Source: Pleodorina starrii
Lineage: Eukaryota > Chlorophyta > Chlorophyceae > Chlamydomonadales > Volvocaceae
Assembly (NCBI GenBank): GCA_030267565.1
Contig: BRXU01000008.1
Coordinates: 2,046,001-2,110,000, forward strand
DNA: 64,000 bases
Direction of reading: 5' to 3'
Position numbers and translations under genes: made by a program. The notes beneath the pieces were generated by a model. It was not told where the DNA came from and did not search any database. It saw only the letters and a program-made list of their open reading frames with translations. How positions within the stretch are numbered: the first letter of the stretch is position 1; the number at the start of each line of letters is the position of its first letter. Below, in pieces: positions 1-10,656 of this stretch.

Positions 1-380
1 ATTTGCGCCACGAGCGTCCTGGCGCGTGTGCGTCCTTTTCTCTGCCCCGTCCAAATATGCGTTTGGGCGGGGGAGGGGGGCTGCAGTCCGGAGCATCGCA
101 TGTGCCACCGCGATGTCGGTCGGTCTTATGTACGACAACCGTACGGGACGCGCCTGCCGTAACCCCCACGGGTCGTTCGGGGCTCCCCGCCCGCCAGAGG
201 ACAGCCCCCGACCCCTCTGCGCTGTCGTCCGCTCCCTCTCACCGCCGCCTCGGTGGCTCCCACCGCTCGCTTCTACCAACCCTGCGCTTCCGGCGCTCGC
301 TGCTCTACCGACGCTGCTGCCGGCGTGAAAACCGGTGTGAAAACCGGTTCCCCGGGGTTTGTACCGGTAATCATGGCATC
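1..380. other. 3' flank of gluconokinase, no gene seen
   Basis: This is the downstream side of the minus-strand gluconokinase. The frames are open only because the DNA is GC-rich, and I see no conserved protein or splice-supported exon. A short tandem duplication (GTGTGAAAACCGGT, about 326-347) and one TACCGGTA palindrome (362-369) are present. No TGTAA poly(A) signal is visible on the minus strand. Confidence 0.5.
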
Positions 381-1534
381 CTAAGCCGGCGGCCACTGCA
401 GCCGGCGCAGCAGCTCCTCCGCGATGTCTTGGGGGTCAGGAAAGGCGCCGCGGCCGCCGTCACAGCTCACTGCATCTCCCACGCAATCGCCCAAGCCGCC
501 AGCGGTTCCCGCGCCGCCGTCACTGCCGCCGCCGCCACCACTTCGAAAGTGCGCAAAGAGCTCGTCCTCGCAGTACGACAAGGTCGCCAGCTGCGAGTCG
601 AGCAAGCTGGCTGGCATGAAGTGGCCGCCGGCTCGTTCGCGTTCGTGCAGGCGCCGGCTGAGCTCCTGGGGGGAGGGATCCAGGAGCACAAACGCGACGG
701 AGGCGGCGGCGGCGGTTGATGGCTCCTGCGGCCGCCGCGTGCAGGGTGCTTCAACGGCGGCGGCGCTTTCGCCGCCGCCGCGGGGCAGCTGGGCTGGGGT
801 GACGTCGTTCATGTGTGCTGCTGTCGGCGAGGGGTCGCGAGGGGTCGGCGCCGCAACGGCGCCATCCGCGTTCGTGGAGTCATCCGCCGCCGCCAGCGGC
901 GGGGCACTGTCCTCGTCTGCCGGGGCGCCGTGGATCAGCAGCCGGCGGTATTCGGGCTTGAGGGCGGAGCAGGACACCACCAGCCGGCGGCCTGCTGCGA
1001 GGTGCTGCCGCGCGCATTTAGCGCCGCCAAAGCGGGTCGCCAAAGCAGCAGCAGACCCAGAAAGGACAAAGGAGGGGAGGCAGGAAGCGTTATTAGCGGT
1101 GTCGGGGGTTTTGGCTGCCTTGAGGGATGGATGCATGGGGTGCGTGGGGGGAGATGGGAGTTGGTGTTCTAATCCGGGATTGTTTAGTTTCCAGGGCCGG
1201 GCGGGTGTGCATGCGGGAACGGCAGAACCGGTAGTTGCAACGACGGGCGAGGGGCGGGGAGTTGGGTGGACGGGGATGAAACGCGTCGAGAGCAGCAGCA
1301 GCAGGTAAATGCCGCCTCGCTCACATGTTTAATTGCGGAATGGATGGCCCGCAGCCAGGGAATCCTGTCAGCGTCCGTCAGCGGCACGCCGCTTTGCATC
1401 TTTGCAATGTTGCTCGGGGGGTGTGCGGAATCGCCCTCCAAGAAATCGCAACCAAGTTTTTCAGCTAGCATCTTCCCGACCGTGCTCTTTCCGCACCCGC
1501 ACACACCCATGATCACGATAATCGACGCTGGCAT
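381..1534 (-). CDS. GNTK: Gluconokinase (GntK-type carbohydrate kinase), 2 exons, 277 aa
   Basis: Phosphorylates D-gluconate with ATP to 6-phosphogluconate, feeding the pentose phosphate pathway. Exon 1 is 1534-1325 and exon 2 is 1004-381; the 320-nt GT-AG intron is phase 0. The start was chosen at the Met two residues before the hydrophobic first strand. Residues 10-20 are the P-loop GVCGCGKSTVG, followed by a gluconate-binding region (LEGDSAHPPSNIAKM, then LTDADRIPWL). Exon 2 opens with VVSCSALKPEYRRLL and later carries VAFVLLDPSPQEL and AGGHFMPASLLDSQ, both typical of the family. The usual length is about 175-190 residues. The excess is an insert of about 65 Ala/Pro/Asp-rich residues between those two exon 2 blocks, plus a Gly-rich C-terminal stretch. 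No clear transit peptide is seen, so it is probably cytosolic. The family assignment is secure; the function of the insert is unknown. Confidence 0.88.
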
Positions 1535-4029
1535 TGCGCTGTTGGGTGCTGCAAAGCAGTTGGCTTCAATGTGCAAACGTTTCTTTTTCAAAATTACATT
1601 ATCAAGTCGCAGGCTTTCTCTTTCGACAGTGCTGCGATACGACTTACAGCATGATTGGATTTCAACGGGCTTTGGTGCAATACAGCCAGGACAGGCCAGG
1701 ACGAACGGCGATTTGCATAACGGTTGGCGGTTGCTCGGTGGCGACGCCGCATTGCCGCTGCGGTGTGCCCCCCTTTTGCCGAACCGAACCTTTCCCCGGC
1801 GCCGCACGACGTGGCTCCTGAGGTGTCGGGTAGGGCGGGACGAAGGAAAGCAGTGTCCTGCTTCTCTTTCCGGTGCAGCAACGCGACACAGGACACCCTA
1901 GCTACACCGGTGGGGACCGCCCACCGGAGGCGATGCACAGCCTTTTGCGGCCGTGCGTTCACACTCCGAAGCAGCAGCCCACAGCTCCAGAATACCGTAC
2001 ACCGGCTTTGCGCGGGGGCCGTGGCAGCGGCACACCACATACGGTAGGTATGCTGGGCACGTGGGCAGTGCCCTCCCTCCCTCGACCCACGCACACGCAT
2101 CTGGAGCAGTAGTCGAGTCGTGTGCTGGGGGTCCATCCATCCGCTGACGTCGCCTCCGTTGTCCGTTCCTTCTCCGTTCATCTCCATTCATATTTCTTAT
2201 ATCCCACAAGCCCACATACAACCTGACCTCTGCCATCAGCCACCGGGTGTACCTGGCCCTACACAATCCGACCGCCAGCCTCCTCCGCCAGGCCAACGCG
2301 CTGCGTTGTTGGCTCAACTGGGGTGGCCCACCGTCGCGCTGTGAGCCGAACCCCGCCCGCCCCCCTTGGGCGGGAGGGCACTAAGGCGGGACGCCGCCGC
2401 GGGTCACTCCTCCACACCTCCACTCCTCCTTCTCTTCGCATGGGGTACCAGTATGTTTCTTTGTTTAGCCCTCCCCTCAGTTCCAGAGCTCTAGGTGCAG
2501 CTCTTACGTGGGGCGCGCGTCAGCACCGCACCAGACCCAACTTGCACCTCCTGCACGGCATGTTTGAAGTCAAGTCCGCTGACAAAGACAACCACCACGA
2601 CCTCACTTATGTGTGTGTGCACCACCACCCACCACCACCACCACCACCACCATTATCATGATGAGTGATGTACAAGTTGGGTTCTCGCATCCGCACACCA
2701 CAACCCCCACCACCACGCGCCTCCGACCTCCGACAGGCACACCAGCACCGCGAACGGTGTCGTACCGTATTTCTAGGTCGGTTGAAGGCTCTTGGAGCCT
2801 GCCTTGTCGGCATGTGTCAGGACTGGACTGGACTTTCTTACCTACCCAGAAAAACGAAGGTATGGTAAACAAAGGTATTCATACGAAAAGTATGAGTGTA
2901 TCGGGCTATCGGACTATCATGATCGTGCGCCAAGAAACCGGGCCCGCGTCAACACCACCCGCGTATATGTATGTATGTTATGCCAACACAGGACAGAGAA
3001 AAGGATGCGGAAAAGGATGCGGATGAGCGGCAGCACCCAGTTCTCCTCGCCAGCGACACTGGGGCGTTCGCACCGCCGGCTCCACCCTCTCCCCCAAGTT
3101 ACGGTACCTTATGAGGGGACCTCAAGGCGAACCCGGAGCGCACTGAACCCTAACGACCTGCACTGCAGAGGGCCCCCGAGGCCCCACCCTGGACTCCATC
3201 TATTGAGGTGTCGTATTCGGGGGCGGCGGCGGCCCGGGCCCGGCCGGGCGCGGCGACCTCACCCTTCGGTCGCAGCCTCTTGTTCGTCTTATGCCGCCCA
3301 CAACGCGGCCGCGGCCATACACAGCAGCGGCCATACACCCCCCTCCCCGCGGCCATACACAGCAATATACCCTACAGATGCCGCGGCCATACACCCCCTC
3401 TGTCCCTGTGTGCCGATGGCCGTGTGCCTGTGCCGACTGCGGCGGTGGCGGCGGCGGCGACCGCGGCGGTGGCCCGGGGAAGCCGCACGGAGCCCCGGGT
3501 GGGCCCGCCGACGCGCCTCTCCTCCACTCCACTCCACTCCACTCCCCCATCAGAGGCGAGGGCAGGGGAGAGGTTTCATCTGAGAGTGTGTGTGTGTGTG
3601 TTTTCTACCTCCTTCATCAGATCGCCCCTTGTGGCCGGGAGGAGCCCCTCCCGAATGGCCCAGGATTTGAAGGAAATAAAAGGCAAGGCTGTTGTGGCGC
3701 GGTTGTGAAGCGCCGCAGCTGCTAGGGCCAGACGGGTCAACCGTCAACGGCCCTCGCTCGCTCGCTCGCTTGCTCGGTCTCTAGGTGCGGTGCAGTGCAG
3801 TGCAGGCCGCGACACAGCACACGGTATATGCACCGGGTGCTGAAGATGGCGCTGCGCCTCCCGCGTGGAACGCGCGGGTGTCCCCGCCCGCCGCCTCAGT
3901 CGCCACCTCCGCCTGGCGTGTGGCGAGCCAGCGCTGGAGCGAACCGGCACCAGCTGAGACGCTTCGCCGGAGCAGCGGAGGCGCTGGAGCAGCGGAGCAA
4001 TCAAGGCGACAAAACGACGGACGAATGAA
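1535..4029. other. Intergenic region, no supportable gene
   Basis: Separates the gluconokinase start from the stop of the next minus-strand gene. Open frames here lack conserved motifs and consistent splice structure. It holds a short CAC/ACC microsatellite (about 2620-2652), four copies of GCGGCCATACAC (3311-3394) and a CGCT repeat (about 3752-3776). The part next to 1534 should contain the gluconokinase promoter, but no TATA box was recognised. Confidence 0.5.
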
Positions 4030-7000
4030 TCAATCATCAGCCGTCACGTCGATGACCTCCAGGCCGCCACCCCCGCCGCCCGCCGCGGCTCCGGAGCCCC
4101 CTGCCTGGTCCTGGCCCTGGTCCTGGTCCCCGCCCTGGCCCCGCTTCCGCCGGCGTTTCTGCCGCTTCTTGAGCTCCGAAGCCACGAATGCGTCCAGCTT
4201 GTACTTGTCGTACGCCTCGCACACCGACGCGGACACCTGCGATGGGATGCCCCCGTGATGCCGTACAACGGTACGAGGTCGGCCGCGGCGGTACCGTAAA
4301 GGGAGGAGGAGAAACCGGCGTAGGAGGCGGGGAAGGAGACCGGGGCAGCTGTTGGGAGAGGGGGAGGTGTTGAAAGAGACACGCGTGTGCGTGCGGGCTG
4401 GGGCCAGGGGGAGGGACGCGCAAGGAGGGCGGGAGGGACGGGGGGACGGGCAGGGGCGCCTGGGCCTGGAACTGCACCACGGCACCCCGCGCCGCCGCAT
4501 CCAGCTTGAGCCGCCTGCCCTCCGACTCCCGCCCTCCGACTCCCGACTCCCGCCTTGCGACTCCCAACGCGTGCCTTGATCTACCCATCCACCAGCACGC
4601 CCCGCCAGCCCCCGCATCACCCTGGCCCCCGCTGCGCCGCACCCGCGCGAGAGCGCAGCCGCCCCCCTCTGCGATCCCCTCCCCTGTGGGCAACAGTACA
4701 ACAACACACCCACCCCCCATGTCCCCAACCGGCGCACCGCTTGTATGGCCAGCGGCGCCAGCTGCTTTCCGTCCGGCAGCTTGGACTGCAGCAGCCGCCC
4801 CACCACCTCCGCAGCGTCCTGGTTGGCACAGCCCTCCTGGGGAGCCAACACCAACAACACCAGCAGCAACGGCAGCATCGACATCATCATCATCAACAGC
4901 AGCAGAAGCATCGACATTATCATCATCAACAGCAGCAGAAGCATCGACATGACCAGCAGCAGCAAGCACAGCAGCAGCAGCAGGAGCAGGACCACCCTTA
5001 CCCACCCACCTGCTGCAGCCTTACGGCCAGGTCCGCCTCCACCAAATCCAGCAGCGTCCAGCCCACCCCCTCCGATGCGTTGCGCTTCCGCAGCTTGCTG
5101 ATGCCCTGACGGTTCAGGTACGCACGAAGCCGCGACTCCGTCGCGGCGGCGGCGGCCGCGCCGCCGCCGCCACTACCGCCGCCGCCGCCGCCGCCGGCGG
5201 TACCGGCGGCGGAGCGCCGCGAGCGCTTCCGTGCCGAGGTACCGGTACCATTCGCCCTGACCCGCGCCCGGCTCGGCGCGCCGCCGCCGCCGCCGCCGCC
5301 AGCAGCAGCAGCCGCGTCGGCGGCGCCATCCGCGCCATCCCCGCCGTCGCCGTCCCCACTGGCAGAGCCGCTGCGCACGCTGCCGCCGCCGCCGCCACTT
5401 CCGCCGGAGCTTCCGGCGCTGTGCTGCGGCTGGTGCGTCGTGGTGGTGGTGGCCGCCGCCGCCGACGCCGGGGCCGTCACGCCAATCGACAGCGTCTCCG
5501 CCGGGGACGCGTGGTTGGCATTGTGCGGCGGCGGCGGAGGCGGCGGAGGAGCGCTGCTGCGCCTTGGGGCGTTACCCGACCCTGGGATTGCAGCCGCCAC
5601 GCCTGGGCCCGACCTCGCCACCGCCGCCGCCGCCGGCAACGCCACTACAGCCCCTGCCGCGGGGGGCTGCTGGTGCGGTGCTGCCGCCGGCGCCGGCGCC
5701 GCCGCCGCCGGCGCCTTCTTGTTCCTGCGCTGACGTTCGATAAACGACGGTATGTCGTATTTTGCAACGGCTGCGGCCATGACGGCCGCCACCTTTTGAA
5801 CCCACGCCGCCGGCGGCGGCTCGTATGCGCCCGCCGCGCCGCCGTCGCCCGACCGCCAGCTCTTCACTCGGGCCAGGAAACGAACTGCGGACTCGACGTC
5901 GAAGGGCGTCGAGGCCTGGGCAGGCGGGAGGTGGGAGCCGCGCCATGCCCGCGCCGCGCAGACGGCGGCGCAGGACCGAGAACCGGCCCGGGAACCCGAC
6001 CGGAAGGGCGGGAGGGAGGAGGGCGGAGTCCCAGGGAGGGCATGGCAAGCAGGGAAGTGAGCGCGTGTGTCAGTTGTTTATGCTTCGTCAAGGGAGAAGG
6101 AGAAGCTGGAGGAGGAAGGGAGGTGAAGCTGCCGCTGCCGGCCGACCCACATCCAGGGGCGCTCCATCTGTGTCCTCCGCCCTTCTTGACCATGTTTACA
6201 AAGCATGAGTGCATGACGCATGATCCCGGGGGGGATGTAGGGAAGATCAGGGAGCGATATGCTCCTTAATATACCGTAACAGGGATGGAGGGGAGGAGGG
6301 AACGACCCGCCCCCGGCGGTCTCACGTAGCAGCCCCTCGGCCAGGAGGATGCCGTACGCCCTCCCTTGACCGTACCCACTGGTCCTCATCTCCTGTTGTG
6401 GAGTTGCGGTGCCACCTGGTAAGTACCCACTTGCCCACAGTGCCCCAGATCACGTGCCTCATGGCCCCTGCCTCATGGCCCCTGCCTCATGGCCCCTGCC
6501 TCATGGCCCGTGCCTCATGGCCCGTGCCTCATGGCCCGTGCCTCATGGCCCGTGCCTCATGGCCCGTGCCTCATGGCCCGTGCCTCATGGCCCGTGCCCC
6601 CTGGCGCCGGGGTCTCTTACGCACCAGCTTCTGCAGGGCCACTCCGTAGCAAGCCACCTCCAGCAACGTCCAGGGAAGGCCCTCCTTGTGGCAGTAGCGC
6701 TTGATCATGCTGTTGCCCTGACGACGCGGGCGCGGGTGCGGGTTCGGGTGCGGGGTCCGGTGCGATGTGGGTCAGGCTGCCGCTACTGGTCAGGTGCAGC
6801 TACTGCATTTGTATTATGCTACCCGATAAACATATATTTCATCGGGTAGCTGTACAGCGGAGTCCGGTGCGGGTGGGTCTGGGTCGGAATGTGGGTCGTC
6901 GGCGGAATGAAAGGGGCGGATTGGGGGGCCTTGTGAGGCAGGTGGTGCCCGCGTGGTCGCGTGCGGCCTTGCGAGAGGGTTCGGGGGGGAGGGGGGCCGC

Positions 7001-9393
7001 ATGCGTGCAACGTCGCGGCGCGACGACAAGAACCACAACAAGAACAAGAACGCCGTTCCAGAAAACACCGGGGCCCCGCCAGCCACATACGCGCGCACAC
7101 ACACACAGCTGCCCGCCACCCCGCACGCAATCTGGGTCGCCAGGGCCCACGTGGGTGTACGACACGTGTGGCATACCTTTTTACGCAGATGATTGCGCAG
7201 CCGCGTCTCCAGCGCCTCCGCCTCCAACCGCTTGTCGTACTCCCGCCGCAGCTGGCTCCACAGCGGATCCGCCAGGGGAGCTCCACCACCCGCCCCCGCC
7301 CCCGCCGCTGCCGCTGCCGCCGCCCCCGCCGCTGCCGCCGCCCCCGCCGCTGCCGCCCCCGCCCCCGTCGCTGTTGCCGCCGTCGCTGTCGCCCCCGCCG
7401 CCGCCAGAGGCGCCGAGGGTCCCGCGCCGCCGCCGCCATCCACGCCGGCCGGAAGCTGCGCATGCGCGTGGCCGGCGACGCAACGACCGGGACCACGCAC
7501 GGCGCCAGCGCTGGTGCCCGGCCCGTGGCCGGCACCGGCGGACGCGGCGGCTGCGGCGTCCCTGGACAGATGCTGCTGCGCGTCCGTTTCAGCTGCCCTC
7601 GCCAAATGGACGCGACTGGACAGCGCGCTGGGCCTGACATGCTGTCCCTGCGGCGACTGATGCTGCTGCTGCTGCTGCGGCGGCGGCTGTGTCGGCTGCT
7701 GGTTGCGCTGCTGGCCCTGCGGCGGCGGTGGCAGCTGCTGCGCTTGCTGGGGCGGCGGAGGAGGCTGCTGCTGCTGCGCCTGTTGCTGGTGTTGGTGGTG
7801 CTGCTGGTGCTGCGGTACCAGCGCCCGCCCGCGGTCCCGCAGCTCGCCTTGTGAGCCCGCCTGTCGCCCTGCATAAGGCAGCGAATGAACCTGTTCGCGC
7901 TGGCGTTGCCGGGGTTGGGGTTGGGGCTGGGGAGGCGGGTCGCGCTGTCGGGGGCGGTCGTCGTCGGGCGCATCGCTCCAGGCAGCACGGCGGGCGGCCG
8001 CTTGCGCCGCCGCGGCGGCGGCGTCCCTGCTGCTGGGCGTGGTTTGGCAGGCCGCGCAGCGCTGCTGCTCCAGCAGCGACGCCTCTGCGTCCGCGTCTGC
8101 GTCTGGCCCGTGGTGGTTGGACCCGTGGTGGTTAGGCGCGGGGTTGTATCCCGAGCGCGCGTGCGGAGGCCCCGGATACTGCTCCTGCTGGTGGTGGTGG
8201 TGCGGCCGCGGCGGCGGTTGGTGCTGCGGCTGTTGACGCGGCGGTGGCGGCGGCGGCGGTGGCGGGAATTGCTGCTGCTGCTGCTGCGAATTCGCGTGGA
8301 TTTGCCGGTATGGCGAGCGGCCCAGCAGCGGCGGGCGCAGCAGCTGCTGCCGCAGCGCCTGTCTGTCGAAGCTCGCGGCGCCCGACCGCTGCGTGTACAG
8401 CAGGTCCTCCTCCGCGTCCGCGTCCGCGTCGCCGTCGATAACCCCGGTCTCCGGCTGCTGGCGGCTCGCTCCCCGGGAGGCGTTCGCCGGGAGGCCTGCG
8501 CCGGGAGGCCTGCTGCCGCCGGCGCCGCCGCCTTGATCGCCGCCCGCTTCGGCACCGCTGCCGCTGCCGCAGCCGCCCCATTGCGCAACGTCCACCGCTG
8601 CCATGGGGCGCCAGCCCCCGCCCGCGGCGCGTCCCGGGCGGTCCTTAGGTCTCGTCGCCGCGGCGCCCGCTTGGGGGCCACCGGTGGCGGCTGGCGCGGG
8701 CTGGCGCGACGGCGCTGCCGCGGACGCTGTCGGAATGGGCCCCACGGGCCCCTCTTCCTGCGCCTCCTCGGAAACCAGTTTTGGCCCCGGCAAGGCAGGG
8801 GCAGGGGCTCTGATCGCGGGAGCTGACGGCGGCGCCCAGGTCTGGGTGCCGTAGCTCCGGACCGCGGGCCGACAGCCGCCGCCGGGCGCTTGTCCCGCTG
8901 GCGGCGGCGGCGGCGGCGCGCCGTGGCCGCCCCGGGTGGGTTGGGCTTGGCTCCGGCCAGCGTCGGTGACGGGGCGGCGGGCCGGCTGGGCGGGAATGGG
9001 TGCAGCGGCTGCATGCGTCCCGGGGGCGGCGGGCGGATCGCGCCGCTGTGGCTGTGCCGGCGCCGGCTGCGCTTTGCGTGGGCAGACGTTGCGCTGCTTT
9101 GGGCCGTGGAGAGTGATGAAGGACTCGAGGGCTTCGGCCAGGCGTACATCCCAGAAGCGCGTGGCCATGTTGGCGGAAACCTTGCGCAAAACCGGCTCGG
9201 GGGTCTGGTCCAGTATGCCCCTCTCAGATGCGATGAAAGAAGCGGCTTCGAAGAAGTCCGTGTTGCGCACTGCCCTGGTGGCAGGCACTCCTGTGTCCTC
9301 CTGCTGCTCGATGGCGGAAGTGTACGCGAAGAACGCAAGCTCCCCTAGCGTCCACGCCATCAGCTTCCTATCCTGTGTCTTCAGAGAGGTCAT
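4030..9393 (-). CDS. Unrecognised basic, Gln/Pro/Ala-rich protein with a duplicated 'WTLL' module, 4 exons, 1140 aa
   Basis: Function not recognised. Model: exons 9393-7177, 6717-6625, 5915-5010 and 4236-4030, all phase 0 with GT-AG introns. Residues 1 to about 105 look folded (LGELAFFAYTSAIEQQ, then NMATRFWDVRLAEALESF). Next come about 580 residues of poly-Gln/Pro/Gly/His sequence. Two related modules follow. Module 1 (about 727-770) has RLRNHLRKK and EGLPWTLLEV; module 2 (1029-1072) has RLRAYLNRQ and EGVGWTLLDL. They align without gaps over about 44 residues. Each is followed by a segment with a KYD/KYK-type motif and basic residues (KYDIPSFIERQRRNKK; DKYKLDAFVASELKKRQ). Basic clusters (RKRSRRS, KKRQKRRRKR) suggest a nuclear protein. 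An extra exon at 6392-6326 was considered but breaks the phase. A chromatin or transcription role is inference only. Confidence 0.6.
6251..6265 (-). repeat. Dispersed hairpin motif, copy A (intronic)
   Basis: Minus strand reads GGAGCATATCGCTCC, followed by CTGATC and preceded by TATATTAAG. The arms GGAGC/GCTCC can pair around ATATC. It lies in an intron of the minus-strand gene, in the sense orientation. Related copies are at 20053, 54435 and 63554. Confidence 0.7.
6457..6596. repeat. 14-bp minisatellite, 10 copies, in an intron
   Basis: Ten head-to-tail copies of CCTCATGGCCCSTG lie in the intron between exons 2 and 3 of the unrecognised minus-strand gene. The first three copies read CCTG at the end and the last seven CGTG, so the array seems to have grown by local duplication of two variants. 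Confidence 0.9.
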
Positions 9394-10656
9394 GTTTAAA
9401 TGCTCGCGAACATGAGAATCGAGCTCAGAGCGCAGGGAGTCCCCTGCAGTATTTTCGGTCCAAGCAGAAGGAGGCAGTAAGCTTGAGGCTATACTGATGT
9501 TAATAACGGCACGTTCAGCTCACCCTGCTTGCGTTTGCGCTTGCTCCCGCCATACACGTAGCAAGACGGGAACTCCATGCAGTTCTCCGGCCTCAGTCAC
9601 CGATGTATACTTTTTAACACAAGCAACAGCTTGCTTAATCAAACTTGCAAGGAATTATGGGGCTATCGGCGTCGGTCCCGTGGCGATTTGCTCAGCTGCC
9701 TTGCTCGGCTTAAAGTAACGTAATAGACAAGTCGCACCCCGTGCAAATACGGATATGCGCGAGGAGATAGTATCAGTACTTGCACTGGGAACAAGGCCCT
9801 CTGAAAGGCACCCTGCAAGGAGCGAAGCTTTGCGTCAAATCTGAAAGTTGTACGACACGTCCGCCATTTCAATCCTTACATTCCGCCAAACAGGCGATAC
9901 CTATCGCCTATGAAACTCTCCACTCCTCTCCTTGTGCTCGAAAGCACATCACAAGACGCAAGGGCCATTCGCGGACAATCCTACATCAGCACCTGGGCAG
10001 TTTAGGTACCCCCATGCACGTCCCGCGAATGCCCTCACATGCACTTCCCACGACTCTCCAGCTGTGCATCAAGAGAACCTGACGCTCCCCTTTCTAAAGG
10101 CTCCCCTCTTTCTCAAGGGCCGTGCGCATAAAATGTGTGCACCGCATGAAAGTTGCACACCAGTTGTTCTGGCAATCAGGCCGTAGCTCTACCTTAAACC
10201 TCCACTCCAACACACCACGGATTGACCGCACATCCCACAATTCACAATTACCGCAACGTGTACAAAAGACCCAGGCCGTTCTCTGCAGCCATGGCCGCCG
10301 CGAAGAGTAAGGGGTGTCGGGTGGGGATGCCGCGGAGCGACCCCCCGCGCGCGAAAATGCACTGGCGGGCGCACCCGCTGCATCCACCTTGTCCCGATAT
10401 TACCACAGCCATAAATTATCGTGCCCACACGGCGCCACTAGGACGCACGCCGTGTAGCAAATAAGAAAAAAGAACAGTGCTGAGTCATTTGCCCCGCCCG
10501 TCATACGCCTCCCATCTGCATCAGCGCCCCAACAGCCTCCTTGCTATTTGCCGTCATTGCAATCAATCATCGCCTTCCTCCCCCCAAGGCCTGTTGTGAT
10601 GGACCACTGCATGGCATTGCCAGCTCTTCATTGCGACAGGTGATGCCAGTGCGGCA
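9394..10656. other. Intergenic region between two minus-strand genes
   Basis: Contains the presumed 3' UTR of the CDKC gene (right side) and the presumed promoter of the unrecognised gene (left side, next to 9393). It is AT-richer than its surroundings. No conserved open frame is seen. Confidence 0.5.
9876..9880 (-). terminator. Candidate TGTAA poly(A) signal for the CDKC gene
   Basis: TGTAA on the minus strand, about 780 nt downstream of the CDKC stop. TGTAA is the standard poly(A) signal of volvocine algae. No nearer copy was seen in this 3' flank. The element itself is plain in the sequence; its use is inferred. Confidence 0.35.

Noticed and set aside
3208..3708. 166-residue plus-strand frame
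   Set aside because: Includes the repeated GCGGCCATACAC motif and microsatellite sequence; no conserved protein content.
6326..6392. Possible extra exon of the unrecognised minus-strand gene (reads MRTSGYGQGRAYGILLAEG)
   Set aside because: Atypical codon use, and including it forces a phase that the well-supported next exon start (5915) cannot accept.
6765..8826. Long plus-strand open frames across 6.8-8.8 kb
   Set aside because: Antisense shadows of the low-complexity exon 1 of the minus-strand 1140-residue gene; composition is Arg/Leu runs.
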